Source: Pseudomonadota bacterium
GTDB lineage: Bacteria > Chloroflexota > UBA5177
NCBI GenBank assembly: GCA_021324655.1
Contig: JAJPIP010000076.1
Location: 1 to 35,530 of the forward strand
DNA length: 35,530 bases
Direction: 5' to 3'
Shown here piece after piece: positions 1-7,114 of this stretch. The position numbers and the translations under genes were made by a program. The notes below the pieces were generated by a model that was not told the origin of the DNA, did no database searches, and worked only from the letters and a program-made list of their open reading frames with translations. Position 1 is the first letter of the stretch. The number at the start of each line of letters is the position of its first letter.

Positions 1-125
1 GTCTCCGGCGCCATGAGGACGCGCCCCGCGGCTTGCGCTTCGCGCCGCGTGACAGCTTTCTCGGTCACATCGACCATGCGCGCCGCGCCCGTTTCGTCAA
101 CGTGCGTCAAGTCCCGTCGAGTCAT
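1..125 (-). CDS. moaC: MoaC, cyclic pyranopterin monophosphate synthase (5' part only)
   Basis: Reading leftwards from an ATG at 125, the frame stays open to the window edge (about 41 codons). It begins with a run like the MoaC N-terminus: [15 protein letters not shown], then a TxREAxA segment. In known MoaC proteins this part starts with L-T-H-hydrophobic and has the MVDV core. MoaC acts with MoaA in the first step of molybdenum cofactor synthesis. The C-terminal catalytic part lies outside the window, so function rests on the N-terminal match. No Shine-Dalgarno is visible before the ATG. A GATAAT hexamer ends 10 nt upstream, which suggests a leaderless or nearly leaderless mRNA. Confidence 0.85.
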   Translation of the reverse strand, partial: MTRRDLTHVDETGAARMVDVTEKAVTRREAQAAGRVLMAPE

Positions 126-131
126 AGCCGC

Positions 132-141
132 TAAAATTATC
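132..141. promoter_or_regulatory. Overlapping divergent -10 elements (moaC / phosphodiesterase)
   Basis: TAAAAT (132-137, plus) and GATAAT (141-136, minus) overlap in the only AT-rich patch between the two divergent starts. Each matches five of six positions of the sigma-A -10 consensus. No convincing -35 is seen on either side. The minus element sits 10 nt from the moaC ATG; the plus element sits about 36 nt from the GTG at 174. The call is inference from sequence only. Confidence 0.4.
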
Positions 142-173
142 CCGCGCGTCCCAAATCTGACCGGAGTATACCT

Positions 174-1889
174 GTGCGGCTTTCCCTCCGCGGCACGATC
201 GCTGCCCTGAAGGCGGCTGCGGCCCTGCGCCGATTACGCCTGCCCTTCAGCGAAATCGAGCGGCGTCGGCGCGGCTTTGTTCTGATCCAGATCGACGCGC
301 TGTCACACGAGGACCTCTTGAGGGCTCTGGAGCGCGGCTACATGCCGCACCTGAAGCAGTTACTGAGCACGACACACCGGGTGGACCGATGGCGGTGCGG
401 GATTCCGAGTGACACGGCGGCGATCCAGTGCAGCCTGATGTACGGGCGTAAATCGGACATCCCGGGCTTCTACTGGCTGGACCGAGAGCAGGGGAAGCCG
501 GTGATTTGCAGCTGGCCGCTTGACATGAACGGTGTGGAAACTCGGAACGCCGGTAGCCGTCCCGGCCTCTTCCGGCGTGGCAGTGTCTATATGGGAATGG
601 CGACCGGCGGCGCGCAGCGGGCCCCCTTCACGACGAGCGCCATCGGCCGGACCAGTTTCCCGCCGCGCCTCACCGGCATCGATGCTCTGGCCCTCCTGGT
701 TCTGCATCCCTGGCGTCTCGGCCGGGCCGCTGCCCTAACCGTGGCGGAAGTATTCATCGAGCTGTGGCAGACGCTGTGGGCCCGGCTGCACGGCCGTTAT
801 GTCACCCCAGAGGGCGTCTTTCCTATTACCCGCGCCTTTACGCATGTCCTGTTCAGAGAGCTGGCCACCCTCGGCATCAGGCTCGACATCTTCCGCGGGG
901 TGCCGGCCATCTATGCGAACTACATCGGTTACGACGGCGTTGCCCACCACACGGGGCCGCGCAGCCCCGAGGCCTACCGCGCTCTCAAGGCGCTCGACCG
1001 CCAGGTCCGGGACATCAAGCGTGCTATCGACACCATCGCCCTGCGCCCGTACGACGTGTACATCATGAGCGACCACGGAATGACGGAGTCCCGCCCCTTC
1101 GACTATTTGCACGGCGAGTCCCTGGCGCAATTCATCTCAAGATATGCCGTTCGCCCCGCCGCCGATCTGTCCACCCGGGAGCACCGTGACCGGGCCGCAT
1201 TTCGACAGGTGGAGGAACTGGCGGCCGAATTGGGCCCAAAAACAACGTCTCTCATGAGTCATCTGGCCGACCGAGGCATGCGCCTGGCCATGCGGCTCGG
1301 CACTGGCCCTCTTCAGGCCGGCCTGTCGGACGCGGACGCCGGTCCCGTGCTCGCCATCTATTCGAGTGCCCTTGCCAACGTGTACTTTACCGATGTCGAT
1401 CATCGTCCCGACCTGTCAGAGATCGAACGCGCCGCCCCCGATCTGATGGCACATCTGGCCGACCACCCGGGCGTCGGGCTCGTCATCGCGCGCGACGGTG
1501 GAAAGACAATCGCGCTTCATGGCGGCCACCGAGCGGTCCTGGAGGATGCCGACGTCGTGGACCTCTCGTTCCTCGCCGAGTACGATGATCCGGCCCTCTT
1601 GCGCCCGCAGCTCATCCATCTGGCCCGCATGCCCAGCGCGGGCGATCTGGTGGTGTTCGGCGCCTACAACGGAACGCGGGTGGTGAGTTTTGAGCAACAC
1701 GCCGGCGCGCATGGTGGACTGGGAGGACCGCAACAGTTTCCGTTCATGATTGTGCCGCGCGATGCCGGGTTGGAGTTTGGCTCGGTCACCGACGCCACAC
1801 AACTCAACGAGATGTTCGCGCGCCGCTACCGGCTGCTATATGACGCCGTCGCCGACGGACCGGCAACGCCGTCCGTCGCGGCCCGCTAG
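174..1889 (+). CDS. Alkaline-phosphatase-superfamily phosphodiesterase/phosphatase
   Basis: 571 aa. The GTG start is chosen because GGAG (163-166) lies 7 nt before it. Superfamily metal-site motifs are visible: D41 in the strand reading VLIQIDAL, a candidate nucleophile T81 in PSDTAAIQ, D254 and H258/H259 in [11 protein letters not shown]300-H301 in MSDHGM, and a late GAHGG motif. This layout is that of type I phosphodiesterase / nucleotide pyrophosphatase-like proteins, which hydrolyse phosphate mono- or diesters at a two-metal centre. There is no clear signal peptide; the N-terminus is basic, so the protein may be cytoplasmic or peripherally bound. The substrate is unknown. Its place beside a phosphoinositide lipid cluster makes it a speculative candidate for the phosphatase step missing from that cluster. 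Confidence 0.8.
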   Translation: MRLSLRGTIAALKAAAALRRLRLPFSEIERRRRGFVLIQIDALSHEDLLRALERGYMPHLKQLLSTTHRVDRWRCGIPSDTAAIQCSLMYGRKSDIPGFYWLDREQGKPVICSWPLDMNGVETRNAGSRPGLFRRGSVYMGMATGGAQRAPFTTSAIGRTSFPPRLTGIDALALLVLHPWRLGRAAALTVAEVFIELWQTLWARLHGRYVTPEGVFPITRAFTHVLFRELATLGIRLDIFRGVPAIYANYIGYDGVAHHTGPRSPEAYRALKALDRQVRDIKRAIDTIALRPYDVYIMSDHGMTESRPFDYLHGESLAQFISRYAVRPAADLSTREHRDRAAFRQVEELAAELGPKTTSLMSHLADRGMRLAMRLGTGPLQAGLSDADAGPVLAIYSSALANVYFTDVDHRPDLSEIERAAPDLMAHLADHPGVGLVIARDGGKTIALHGGHRAVLEDADVVDLSFLAEYDDPALLRPQLIHLARMPSAGDLVVFGAYNGTRVVSFEQHAGAHGGLGGPQQFPFMIVPRDAGLEFGSVTDATQLNEMFARRYRLLYDAVADGPATPSVAAR

Positions 1890-1896
1890 CACGAGC

Positions 1897-1930
1897 TTGA
1901 CCGGAGGCGTGTGGTTCGCTAATGTATAAG
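1897..1930 (+). promoter_or_regulatory. Candidate promoter of the arsR-ino1 operon
   Basis: TTGACC (1897-1902) matches five of six -35 positions. TAATGT follows at a 17-nt spacer (1920-1925). A better -10, TATAAG (1925-1930), has a 22-nt spacer, so the exact -10 is unclear. The gap after the phosphodiesterase stop is the only space for a promoter of the downstream run. No terminator is visible in the gap, so read-through from upstream is possible. Confidence 0.4.
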
Positions 1931-1956
1931 CGCATGTTTATTCAATTCTCGCTTAT
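1926..1956. promoter_or_regulatory. Inverted repeat, candidate ArsR-family operator
   Basis: ATAAGCG (1926-1932) and CGCTTAT (1950-1956) form a perfect 7-bp inverted repeat with 17 nt between arms, ending 12 nt before the ArsR start. The AT-rich centre containing TTCAATT resembles ArsR/SmtB-type operators. It overlaps the candidate -10 region, as expected for autorepression. That the adjacent ArsR protein binds it is inference. Confidence 0.5.
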
Positions 1957-1968
1957 GGATCGACAGAC

Positions 1969-2298
1969 GTGGCGCACGAATTGGCGGAGTACTTTCGGTC
2001 GCTGGCCGACCGGAAGCGGCTGCACATCGTGGAACTGCTGGCCGACCGCGGCCGCATGACCGTGAGTCAGCTCGGTGACGAGCTGGCGCTCAGCCAGCCG
2101 TTGATTTCGTGGCATCTGCGCATTCTGCGCAAGGCGGGAATCGTCGAGACCGAGCGCCGAGGCCGGCAAGTCTGGTGCTCACTGAATAGGGAGACCTTGG
2201 AGAAATACCAGTCGGAAGCCGCGGCTCGGTTCGGATTGGAGGCACCGGATCTGCCGTCGGCAGCCGGCCCCCGCCTCGAGGCTGTCGGTGAGCGGTAG
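1969..2298 (+). CDS. ArsR-family winged-helix transcriptional regulator
   Basis: 109 aa from a GTG. The N-terminal two thirds is a typical ArsR winged helix: FRSLADRKRLHIVELL, then the recognition region VSQLGDELALSQPLISWHLRIL, then the wing with ERRGRQVWCSL. The ELCVC-type metal-binding motif of arsenic sensors is absent and there is a single Cys, so a metal ligand is not indicated. The stop is 15 nt before ino1, so the two are probably co-transcribed. The regulator likely controls its own operon through the inverted repeat just upstream. The effector is unknown. No strong Shine-Dalgarno precedes the GTG. Confidence 0.85.
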   Translation: MAHELAEYFRSLADRKRLHIVELLADRGRMTVSQLGDELALSQPLISWHLRILRKAGIVETERRGRQVWCSLNRETLEKYQSEAAARFGLEAPDLPSAAGPRLEAVGER

Positions 2299-2313
2299 CG
2301 AAAGGAGCGATAG

Positions 2314-3420
2314 GTGTCGAAGGTACGAGTAGGAATCATCGGAGTCGGGAACTGCGCCTCTGCCCTGGTGCAGGGGGTGGAGTACTACCGGAATGCTCAG
2401 GACAGCGACAGCATCCCGGGCTTGATGCACGTCAATCTGGGCGGTTACCGCATCAGTGATATCGAGTTCAGCTGCGCGTTTGACGTTGATGCCGACAAGG
2501 TGGGGAAGGATCTCTCGCAGGCCATCTTCTCGGGGCAAAACAACACCTACAAGTTCTCCGACGTCCACTTCCTGGGTGTGCCGGTTCAGCGCGGCATGAC
2601 GCATGACGGGCTGGGCAAGTATCTGTCGCAGGTCATCACGAAAGCCCCCGGGCCGACCGTCGACGTTGTGAAAGTCTTGCAGGACACCGGCACCGACGTT
2701 GTGGTCAATTACCTGCCGGTGGGCAGTGAAGAAGCGACGAAGTGGTACGTCGAGCAGGTGCTGCAAGCAGGCTGTGGGTTCGTCAACTGCATCCCGGTCT
2801 TCATCGCGCGGGAACAGTACTGGCGCGGCCGCTTCGAGAAGGCGGGGGTGCCGATCGTCGGCGATGACATTAAGTCCCAGGTGGGCGCCACGATCGTTCA
2901 TCGCGTCTTGACCAGCCTCTTCCAGGATCGCGGCGTCAAGATGGAGCGGACCAGCCAGCTCAATGTAGGCGGCAATACCGACTTCATGAACATGCTGGAG
3001 CGCGAGCGCCTGGAGTCGAAGAAGATTTCCAAAACGAACGCGGTCACGAGCCAGCTCGACTACCAGCTGGATGCCGAGAACGTCCACATCGGGCCGAGTG
3101 ACTACGTTGCCTGGCTGACCGATCGCAAGTGGGCCTATATTCGCATGGAGGGGACGTCCTTCGGGGATGTTCCGTTGAATGTGGAGTTGAAGCTCGAAGT
3201 GTGGGATTCTCCGAACTCGGCCGGTGTCGTCATTGATGCTGTACGCTGCGCGAAGCTCGGCCTTGATCACGGCATCTCGGGTGCCCTTGAGGGGCCGTCT
3301 GCCTACTTCATGAAGTCTCCTCCGGTGCAGTACAAGGACGAGAAGGCCCGCGACATGGTCGAGGCGTTCATCAAGGCGACGGCGCGCGACGAGGAGCCGG
3401 CGCCGGCCACCGTCCAGTAG
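2314..3420 (+). CDS. ino1: Inositol-3-phosphate synthase (myo-inositol-1-phosphate synthase)
   Basis: 368 aa from a GTG, with AAAGGAG (2301-2307) 6 nt upstream. It converts glucose-6-phosphate to inositol phosphate with NAD+ as an internal redox cofactor. The N-terminus has the nucleotide-binding motif [16 protein letters not shown]. Further family blocks are [37 protein letters not shown], and a later block with [12 protein letters not shown] and KKISKTNAV. Length and sequence match the shorter actinobacterial/archaeal class (about 360 aa), not the roughly 500-aa eukaryotic one. It heads a tight run with two acyltransferases, a GT4 and a phosphatidyltransferase, consistent with supplying the inositol-phosphate head group. 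Confidence 0.95.
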   Translation: MSKVRVGIIGVGNCASALVQGVEYYRNAQDSDSIPGLMHVNLGGYRISDIEFSCAFDVDADKVGKDLSQAIFSGQNNTYKFSDVHFLGVPVQRGMTHDGLGKYLSQVITKAPGPTVDVVKVLQDTGTDVVVNYLPVGSEEATKWYVEQVLQAGCGFVNCIPVFIAREQYWRGRFEKAGVPIVGDDIKSQVGATIVHRVLTSLFQDRGVKMERTSQLNVGGNTDFMNMLERERLESKKISKTNAVTSQLDYQLDAENVHIGPSDYVAWLTDRKWAYIRMEGTSFGDVPLNVELKLEVWDSPNSAGVVIDAVRCAKLGLDHGISGALEGPSAYFMKSPPVQYKDEKARDMVEAFIKATARDEEPAPATVQ

Positions 3421-3425
3421 TCCAG

Positions 3426-4340
3426 ATGGCGCTCTATCTGGTCATTCAGGTCGGCGCCTTTCTGTCCAGGTACATTCCCCGCCCATGGCGGTACCTCATC
3501 GGCACCGCCGTGGGCGACGCGGTCTTTTGGGCCTGGAGCCACAAGCGGCGCATTCTGCTTGACAACATGGCGACTGTGCTGTCTCTGGGTCGGCGCGATC
3601 CGCTGGTTCGCCGCCTCGCGCTCAAGTCAATGCGGAACTACGTCAAATACCTGGTGGAGTTCCTCGAACTACCCGTGTTGTCCCCGGAGGATGAGATCGT
3701 TTCGTCCATGCCGGTGCACGGGTTGGAGCATCTGCAAGAGGCATTGCAACGGGGCAAGGGTGTTATCCTTGCGACGGCGCACTTCGGCACCATAGAGCTC
3801 GCCGGCATGCGGCTATCGGAGCTGACGGATTTCCACGCCGTGTACGACTCGTTTCGCCCTGAGTACCTCGATCGGTTGATCCAACGAAAGCGGCGAGAAA
3901 AGGGCATTGACTTGATACCGGTCAACGATGTGCGCAAGATGATTCGCGTCTTGAGGCGGGGAGGCACCCTGGCGATGCTGTTCGATCGGCCGATGGATCT
4001 GGCGAAAGGGGTCAACGTCCACTTTTTTGGCCGGCCCGCGGCCGTTCCGGGCGGCCCCGCCGTCCTCGCTCTCCGCACCGGTGCTACCATCATCCCTGCC
4101 TATGTCTTTCGACAGCCGGATCGAACCTTTATGGGGCTGGTCTTTCCCGCGGTCGACGTTCAAGCCACTGGGGATTATCAGACCGATGTGCAGCGCATCA
4201 TGCAGCGTCTGGTCGATACCCTGCAGTCCGTGGTACGAGAGCGTCCCGACCAGTGGTATATGTTCCGGCCCGTCTGGCAGCGCGAGGCGGATGCCCAGGG
4301 CGCAGTACCGGCTCGCCGTAAGGACGCGGCGATCGGATGA
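3426..4340 (+). CDS. LpxL/HtrB-type lipid acyltransferase (PatA-like), first copy
   Basis: 304 aa; starts 5 nt after ino1. It belongs to the lysophospholipid/lauroyl acyltransferase family. The catalytic HX4E pair is H119 and E124 in ATAHFGTIE. A later family block has LFDRPMDLAKGVNVHFFGRPA, with the hydrophobic run ending near VPGGPAVLALRTGA, and a C-terminal DQWYMFRPVW motif. Family members transfer acyl chains from acyl-CoA or acyl-ACP to glycolipids at the membrane. In mycobacteria the homologous PatA acylates phosphatidylinositol mannosides beside pimA and the phosphatidylinositol synthase gene. The same neighbourhood here supports a similar role, but the acceptor is inferred. It overlaps the next gene by 4 nt (ATGA). 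Confidence 0.85.
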   Translation: MALYLVIQVGAFLSRYIPRPWRYLIGTAVGDAVFWAWSHKRRILLDNMATVLSLGRRDPLVRRLALKSMRNYVKYLVEFLELPVLSPEDEIVSSMPVHGLEHLQEALQRGKGVILATAHFGTIELAGMRLSELTDFHAVYDSFRPEYLDRLIQRKRREKGIDLIPVNDVRKMIRVLRRGGTLAMLFDRPMDLAKGVNVHFFGRPAAVPGGPAVLALRTGATIIPAYVFRQPDRTFMGLVFPAVDVQATGDYQTDVQRIMQRLVDTLQSVVRERPDQWYMFRPVWQREADAQGAVPARRKDAAIG

Positions 4341-5254
4341 TCGGTAATTTTGCTCTCTACATCGCGCTGCGATGTGCCAGCCTGGTGTTTCCGCATGTTC
4401 CCACCCGGGCGGCGTACTGGATAGCTGATGCGCTGGGGAGCCTGGCCTACATACTCTTTCCGGTGCCCCGGCGTGCCCTGCTGAGCAATCTCTCCGTGGT
4501 GGTCGGGTTGTCGCCGCGCGATCCCGCGCTGCGCCGGCTTGCGCGGCGTGCCTTCGGCAACGACGCGCGCAACTGGGTGGACATAGCGCGTTCGGCCGGG
4601 CTCAGCACCGCGGCCCTGCTGCGTCAGGTGGACCGCGTGGAGGGGTGGGAGCACGTGGAACAGGCCATGAGGCAGGGGCGCGGCATGATCCTCGTTCCGC
4701 TCCACCTCGGCAATTACGAACTGGTCGGTCAGATCCTGATCGCGCGCGGCTACCGACTCACGATTCCGGTAGAGCGTCTGCGTCCGGCTCGCCTCTTCAC
4801 GTTTCTCATGTCCATCCGTACAGGAAAGGGCTTTCGCGCCGTCCCGGTCGATCACGCGCCGCGGGAGCTGGTCAAAGCGCTGCGTGCCGGAGAGATCGTC
4901 GGCATCATGGGTGACCGCGTCTCCCGGGGGAAGGGTATTCGGGTCATCATGTTCGGGCGCGAGACGGCATTGCCCCGCTCCGCCGTGTCATTGGCCCGGC
5001 GAACCGGCGCGCCTCTCCATGTTGCGTTCGGCGCGCGAAGCGGCGACGGATTCGTGGGCCACATTTCCGATCCGGTCCCCATGGCACGGTCGGCTGACCC
5101 GCAGGCCGATGACCGCGAGAACGCCCAGCGGCTGGCCGACGCCATGCAACCCTACATCGCCGCCTTTCCGGACCAGTGGCTGGCTTTCACGCCCCTCTGG
5201 GCGATGCGCCCGGAAGAGGCTGCTACCATGGAGCGCACCGGAGCGGCAGTATGA
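4337..5254 (+). CDS. LpxL/HtrB-type lipid acyltransferase (PatA-like), second copy
   Basis: 305 aa, from the ATG in the ATGA overlap with the previous gene. It shares fold and layout with its neighbour: HX4E at H123 and E128 in PLHLGNYELVG, then GIMGDRVSRGKGIRVIMFG, and DQWLAFTPLW near the end. The two copies are clearly diverged, so this is an old duplication or a pair with different acceptors or acyl chains. One copy could acylate the sugar and the other the inositol. A short hydrophobic N-terminus may aid membrane association. A 4-nt overlap joins it to the tiny ORF at 5251. Confidence 0.85.
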   Translation: MIGNFALYIALRCASLVFPHVPTRAAYWIADALGSLAYILFPVPRRALLSNLSVVVGLSPRDPALRRLARRAFGNDARNWVDIARSAGLSTAALLRQVDRVEGWEHVEQAMRQGRGMILVPLHLGNYELVGQILIARGYRLTIPVERLRPARLFTFLMSIRTGKGFRAVPVDHAPRELVKALRAGEIVGIMGDRVSRGKGIRVIMFGRETALPRSAVSLARRTGAPLHVAFGARSGDGFVGHISDPVPMARSADPQADDRENAQRLADAMQPYIAAFPDQWLAFTPLWAMRPEEAATMERTGAAV

Positions 5255-5322
5255 GCAGGCGACTGGTTGACACGCCTCCCGAAGAGGTGGCGAGCCGCCG
5301 AGGGCGGGGCCGGCCCGCATGA
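5251..5322 (+). CDS. Tiny ORF (23 aa) bridging two genes through ATGA overlaps
   Basis: An ATG at 5251 overlaps the preceding acyltransferase stop as ATGA. The frame runs 23 codons to a TGA at 5320-5322 that overlaps the GT4 start, again as ATGA. GGAG (5240-5243) lies 7 nt before the ATG. The peptide is short, polar and Arg-rich (begins MSRRLVDTPPEE, ends RGRGRPA), with no recognisable domain. It may be a real small protein. It may also serve only to pass ribosomes across the 64-nt gap so that the lipid genes stay coupled. A chance origin cannot be excluded in GC-rich DNA. Confidence 0.4.
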   Translation: MSRRLVDTPPEEVASRRGRGRPA

Positions 5323-6482
5323 AGATCGGTCTGGTCTCGCCGTACGACTATCCCTATCCCGGCGGGGTGACCAACCACATCCGCCACCTGTATCGTGAGT
5401 TCCGCGCGCTGGGGCACGACGTTCGCATCCTGGCACCGTCCTCGGACCGGAACCTCGAACGTGAGTGTGAGGACGTCTATCGCGTCGGTGGAGTGCGTCG
5501 CGTGCGGGCGAATGGCTCGATCGCCCGCATAACCCTCTCCTTCCGGCTGGCGCGCCGCACCCGCGAGATTCTGGCGAACGAACAGTTCGATGTCATACAT
5601 GCTCACGAGCCGCTCATGCCGTCACTGCCTCCCACGGTGCTGCGCTATTCCACCGCCCTCAACATCGGTACTTTCCACGCCTACCGAGGCTCATACTACG
5701 GGTACTTTTACGGCCGCCCCATGCTCCGCCGCGTGTTCGACAGCCTGGATGGGCGCATCGCCGTCTCCTTTGCCGCCAAGCGGTTCGTGCGCCAGTACTT
5801 CATGGCGCCCTATCGCGTCATTCCGAACGGGGTGGACGTGAGCGCGTTTGACCCCGCGGTCGTCGAACCGCTTCCGGAGCTCTCCGACGGCCGCCCCAAC
5901 ATCCTCTTCCTCGGCCGCCCGGAAAAGCGGAAGGGAGTCGGGTACCTGCTGCGAGCGTACCCTCACATCAAAAGGGCGTGCCCGGAGGCGCGCATCATCA
6001 TAGCCGGCGCGGGCGACTGGGAACACTCACCGTATCGGGCATTTATCGAGAGCCATGGCTTTGATGACATCCTGGTTGTGGGACAGCTGTCGGAAGAAGA
6101 AAAGGCCCGCTATTTCCGCAGCGCCCACGTCTTCTGCGCGCCGGCAGTGCAAGGAGAGAGCTTCGGCATTGTGTTGCTGGAAGCTATGGCGGCTCGACTT
6201 CCCGTCGTGACGACCAACATCGAGGGGTATCGTGATGTGGTCAGCGATGAGCGTGAGGGCCTCCTGGTGCCTCCGCGAGATGAGGAGGCACTGGCAGGCG
6301 CCGTCTGCCGGCTCCTTGAAGACAATGAACTGGCCCAAAAGCTTGGAGCGGCCGGCCGCATCAAGGCCCAGCAGTACGCGTGGGATCGGATCGCCTCGCA
6401 GGTGCTCGACTTCTACGCGGAGACGGCGCGGCGGGCGACCCCGGCGGCTGCCACCTCTTCCGCGGCGTGGACGGCGACCTAG
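5319..6482 (+). CDS. GT4 glycosyltransferase, PimA-like (phosphoinositol mannosyltransferase candidate)
   Basis: 387 aa, GT-B fold. The N-terminal domain starts MKIGLVSPYDYPYPGGVTNH, with the glycine-rich acceptor loop and HVRHL-like helix seen in PimA. FHAYRGSYYGY is in the acceptor domain. The C-terminal donor domain has VIPNGVDVSAFDP, ILFLGRPEKRKGV and the E-x7-E motif in GESFGIVLLEAMA. PimA transfers mannose from GDP-mannose to the inositol of phosphatidylinositol on the cytoplasmic face. The match in N-terminal sequence and the gene context (ino1, PatA-like genes, phosphatidyltransferase) support that role, but the donor sugar cannot be read from sequence. The gene ends 2 nt before the next start codon. 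Confidence 0.8.
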   Translation: MKIGLVSPYDYPYPGGVTNHIRHLYREFRALGHDVRILAPSSDRNLERECEDVYRVGGVRRVRANGSIARITLSFRLARRTREILANEQFDVIHAHEPLMPSLPPTVLRYSTALNIGTFHAYRGSYYGYFYGRPMLRRVFDSLDGRIAVSFAAKRFVRQYFMAPYRVIPNGVDVSAFDPAVVEPLPELSDGRPNILFLGRPEKRKGVGYLLRAYPHIKRACPEARIIIAGAGDWEHSPYRAFIESHGFDDILVVGQLSEEEKARYFRSAHVFCAPAVQGESFGIVLLEAMAARLPVVTTNIEGYRDVVSDEREGLLVPPRDEEALAGAVCRLLEDNELAQKLGAAGRIKAQQYAWDRIASQVLDFYAETARRATPAAATSSAAWTAT

Positions 6483-6484
6483 CC

Positions 6485-7105
6485 GTGTTTCCTCTCTGGC
6501 TGCAGGGTCGCGCCCGCCGCGTTGCCGAGCGGCTGATCGGTCCGCTCGGGGCGCTCGGCATCAGCCCCAATTCCCTCACGCTCCTCGGACTCGGCCTGAA
6601 TCTGGTCACGGCGGCCGTGGTCGGCGGCGGCCAATATCGTCTCGGGGCCGCACTCTTGCTCGTTTCGGCGATCTTTGACATGTTCGACGGAGCGCTGGCC
6701 AGGGCGACGGGGCGTCAGACACGTTTCGGCGCGTTCCTGGATTCGGTCCTCGACCGCTACTCGGAGGCCGCTATCCTGGGCGGGCTCATCTACGTCTCGC
6801 TACAGCACCACCAATTGGCTACCGTTGTTCTGGCGTACGCCGTGGCCATCGGGTCCCTCTTGATCAGCTACACGCGGGCGCGGGCAGAGGGACTCGGCCT
6901 CGACGCGAAGGTCGGCATCGCGCCCCGGCCGGAGCGAATCGTCATTCTGGCCATCGGGCTGGCAATCAATCAGACCACTATCGTCGCGGCTCTCGTCGTG
7001 CTCGCCGTGCTCACGCACGTCACCGCCCTGCAGCGGATCTACCACGTCTGGCGTCAACTTCGCGACGACGGGCATGCTGCCGAGCCGGCAGCGGCGCCGC
7101 AGTAG
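6485..7105 (+). CDS. CDP-alcohol phosphatidyltransferase, likely phosphatidylinositol-phosphate synthase
   Basis: 206 aa from a GTG at 6485, 2 nt after the GT4 stop. A longer in-frame start at 6380 is rejected because it lies inside the GT4 gene and adds low-complexity sequence. The family active-site signature D-x2-DG-x2-AR-x8-G-x3-D-x3-D is complete: D65, D68, G69, A72, R73, G82, D86, D90. Hydrophobic segments surround it, as expected for a six-TM enzyme. Family members join CDP-diacylglycerol to an alcohol. With ino1 in the same run the likely alcohol is inositol-1-phosphate, as in actinobacteria; the product would then need a phosphatase. Glycerol-3-phosphate is the alternative substrate. 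Confidence 0.85.
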   Translation: MFPLWLQGRARRVAERLIGPLGALGISPNSLTLLGLGLNLVTAAVVGGGQYRLGAALLLVSAIFDMFDGALARATGRQTRFGAFLDSVLDRYSEAAILGGLIYVSLQHHQLATVVLAYAVAIGSLLISYTRARAEGLGLDAKVGIAPRPERIVILAIGLAINQTTIVAALVVLAVLTHVTALQRIYHVWRQLRDDGHAAEPAAAPQ

Positions 7106-7114
7106 GAACCGGGC

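Noticed and set aside
2179-3270. 363-aa minus-strand open frame
   Set aside because: It is antisense to ino1, whose protein matches a known family throughout. Long antisense frames are common in GC-rich coding DNA.
6380-6484. Longer N-terminus for the phosphatidyltransferase
   Set aside because: It lies inside the GT4 gene; GTG 6485 just after the stop gives a normal family length.
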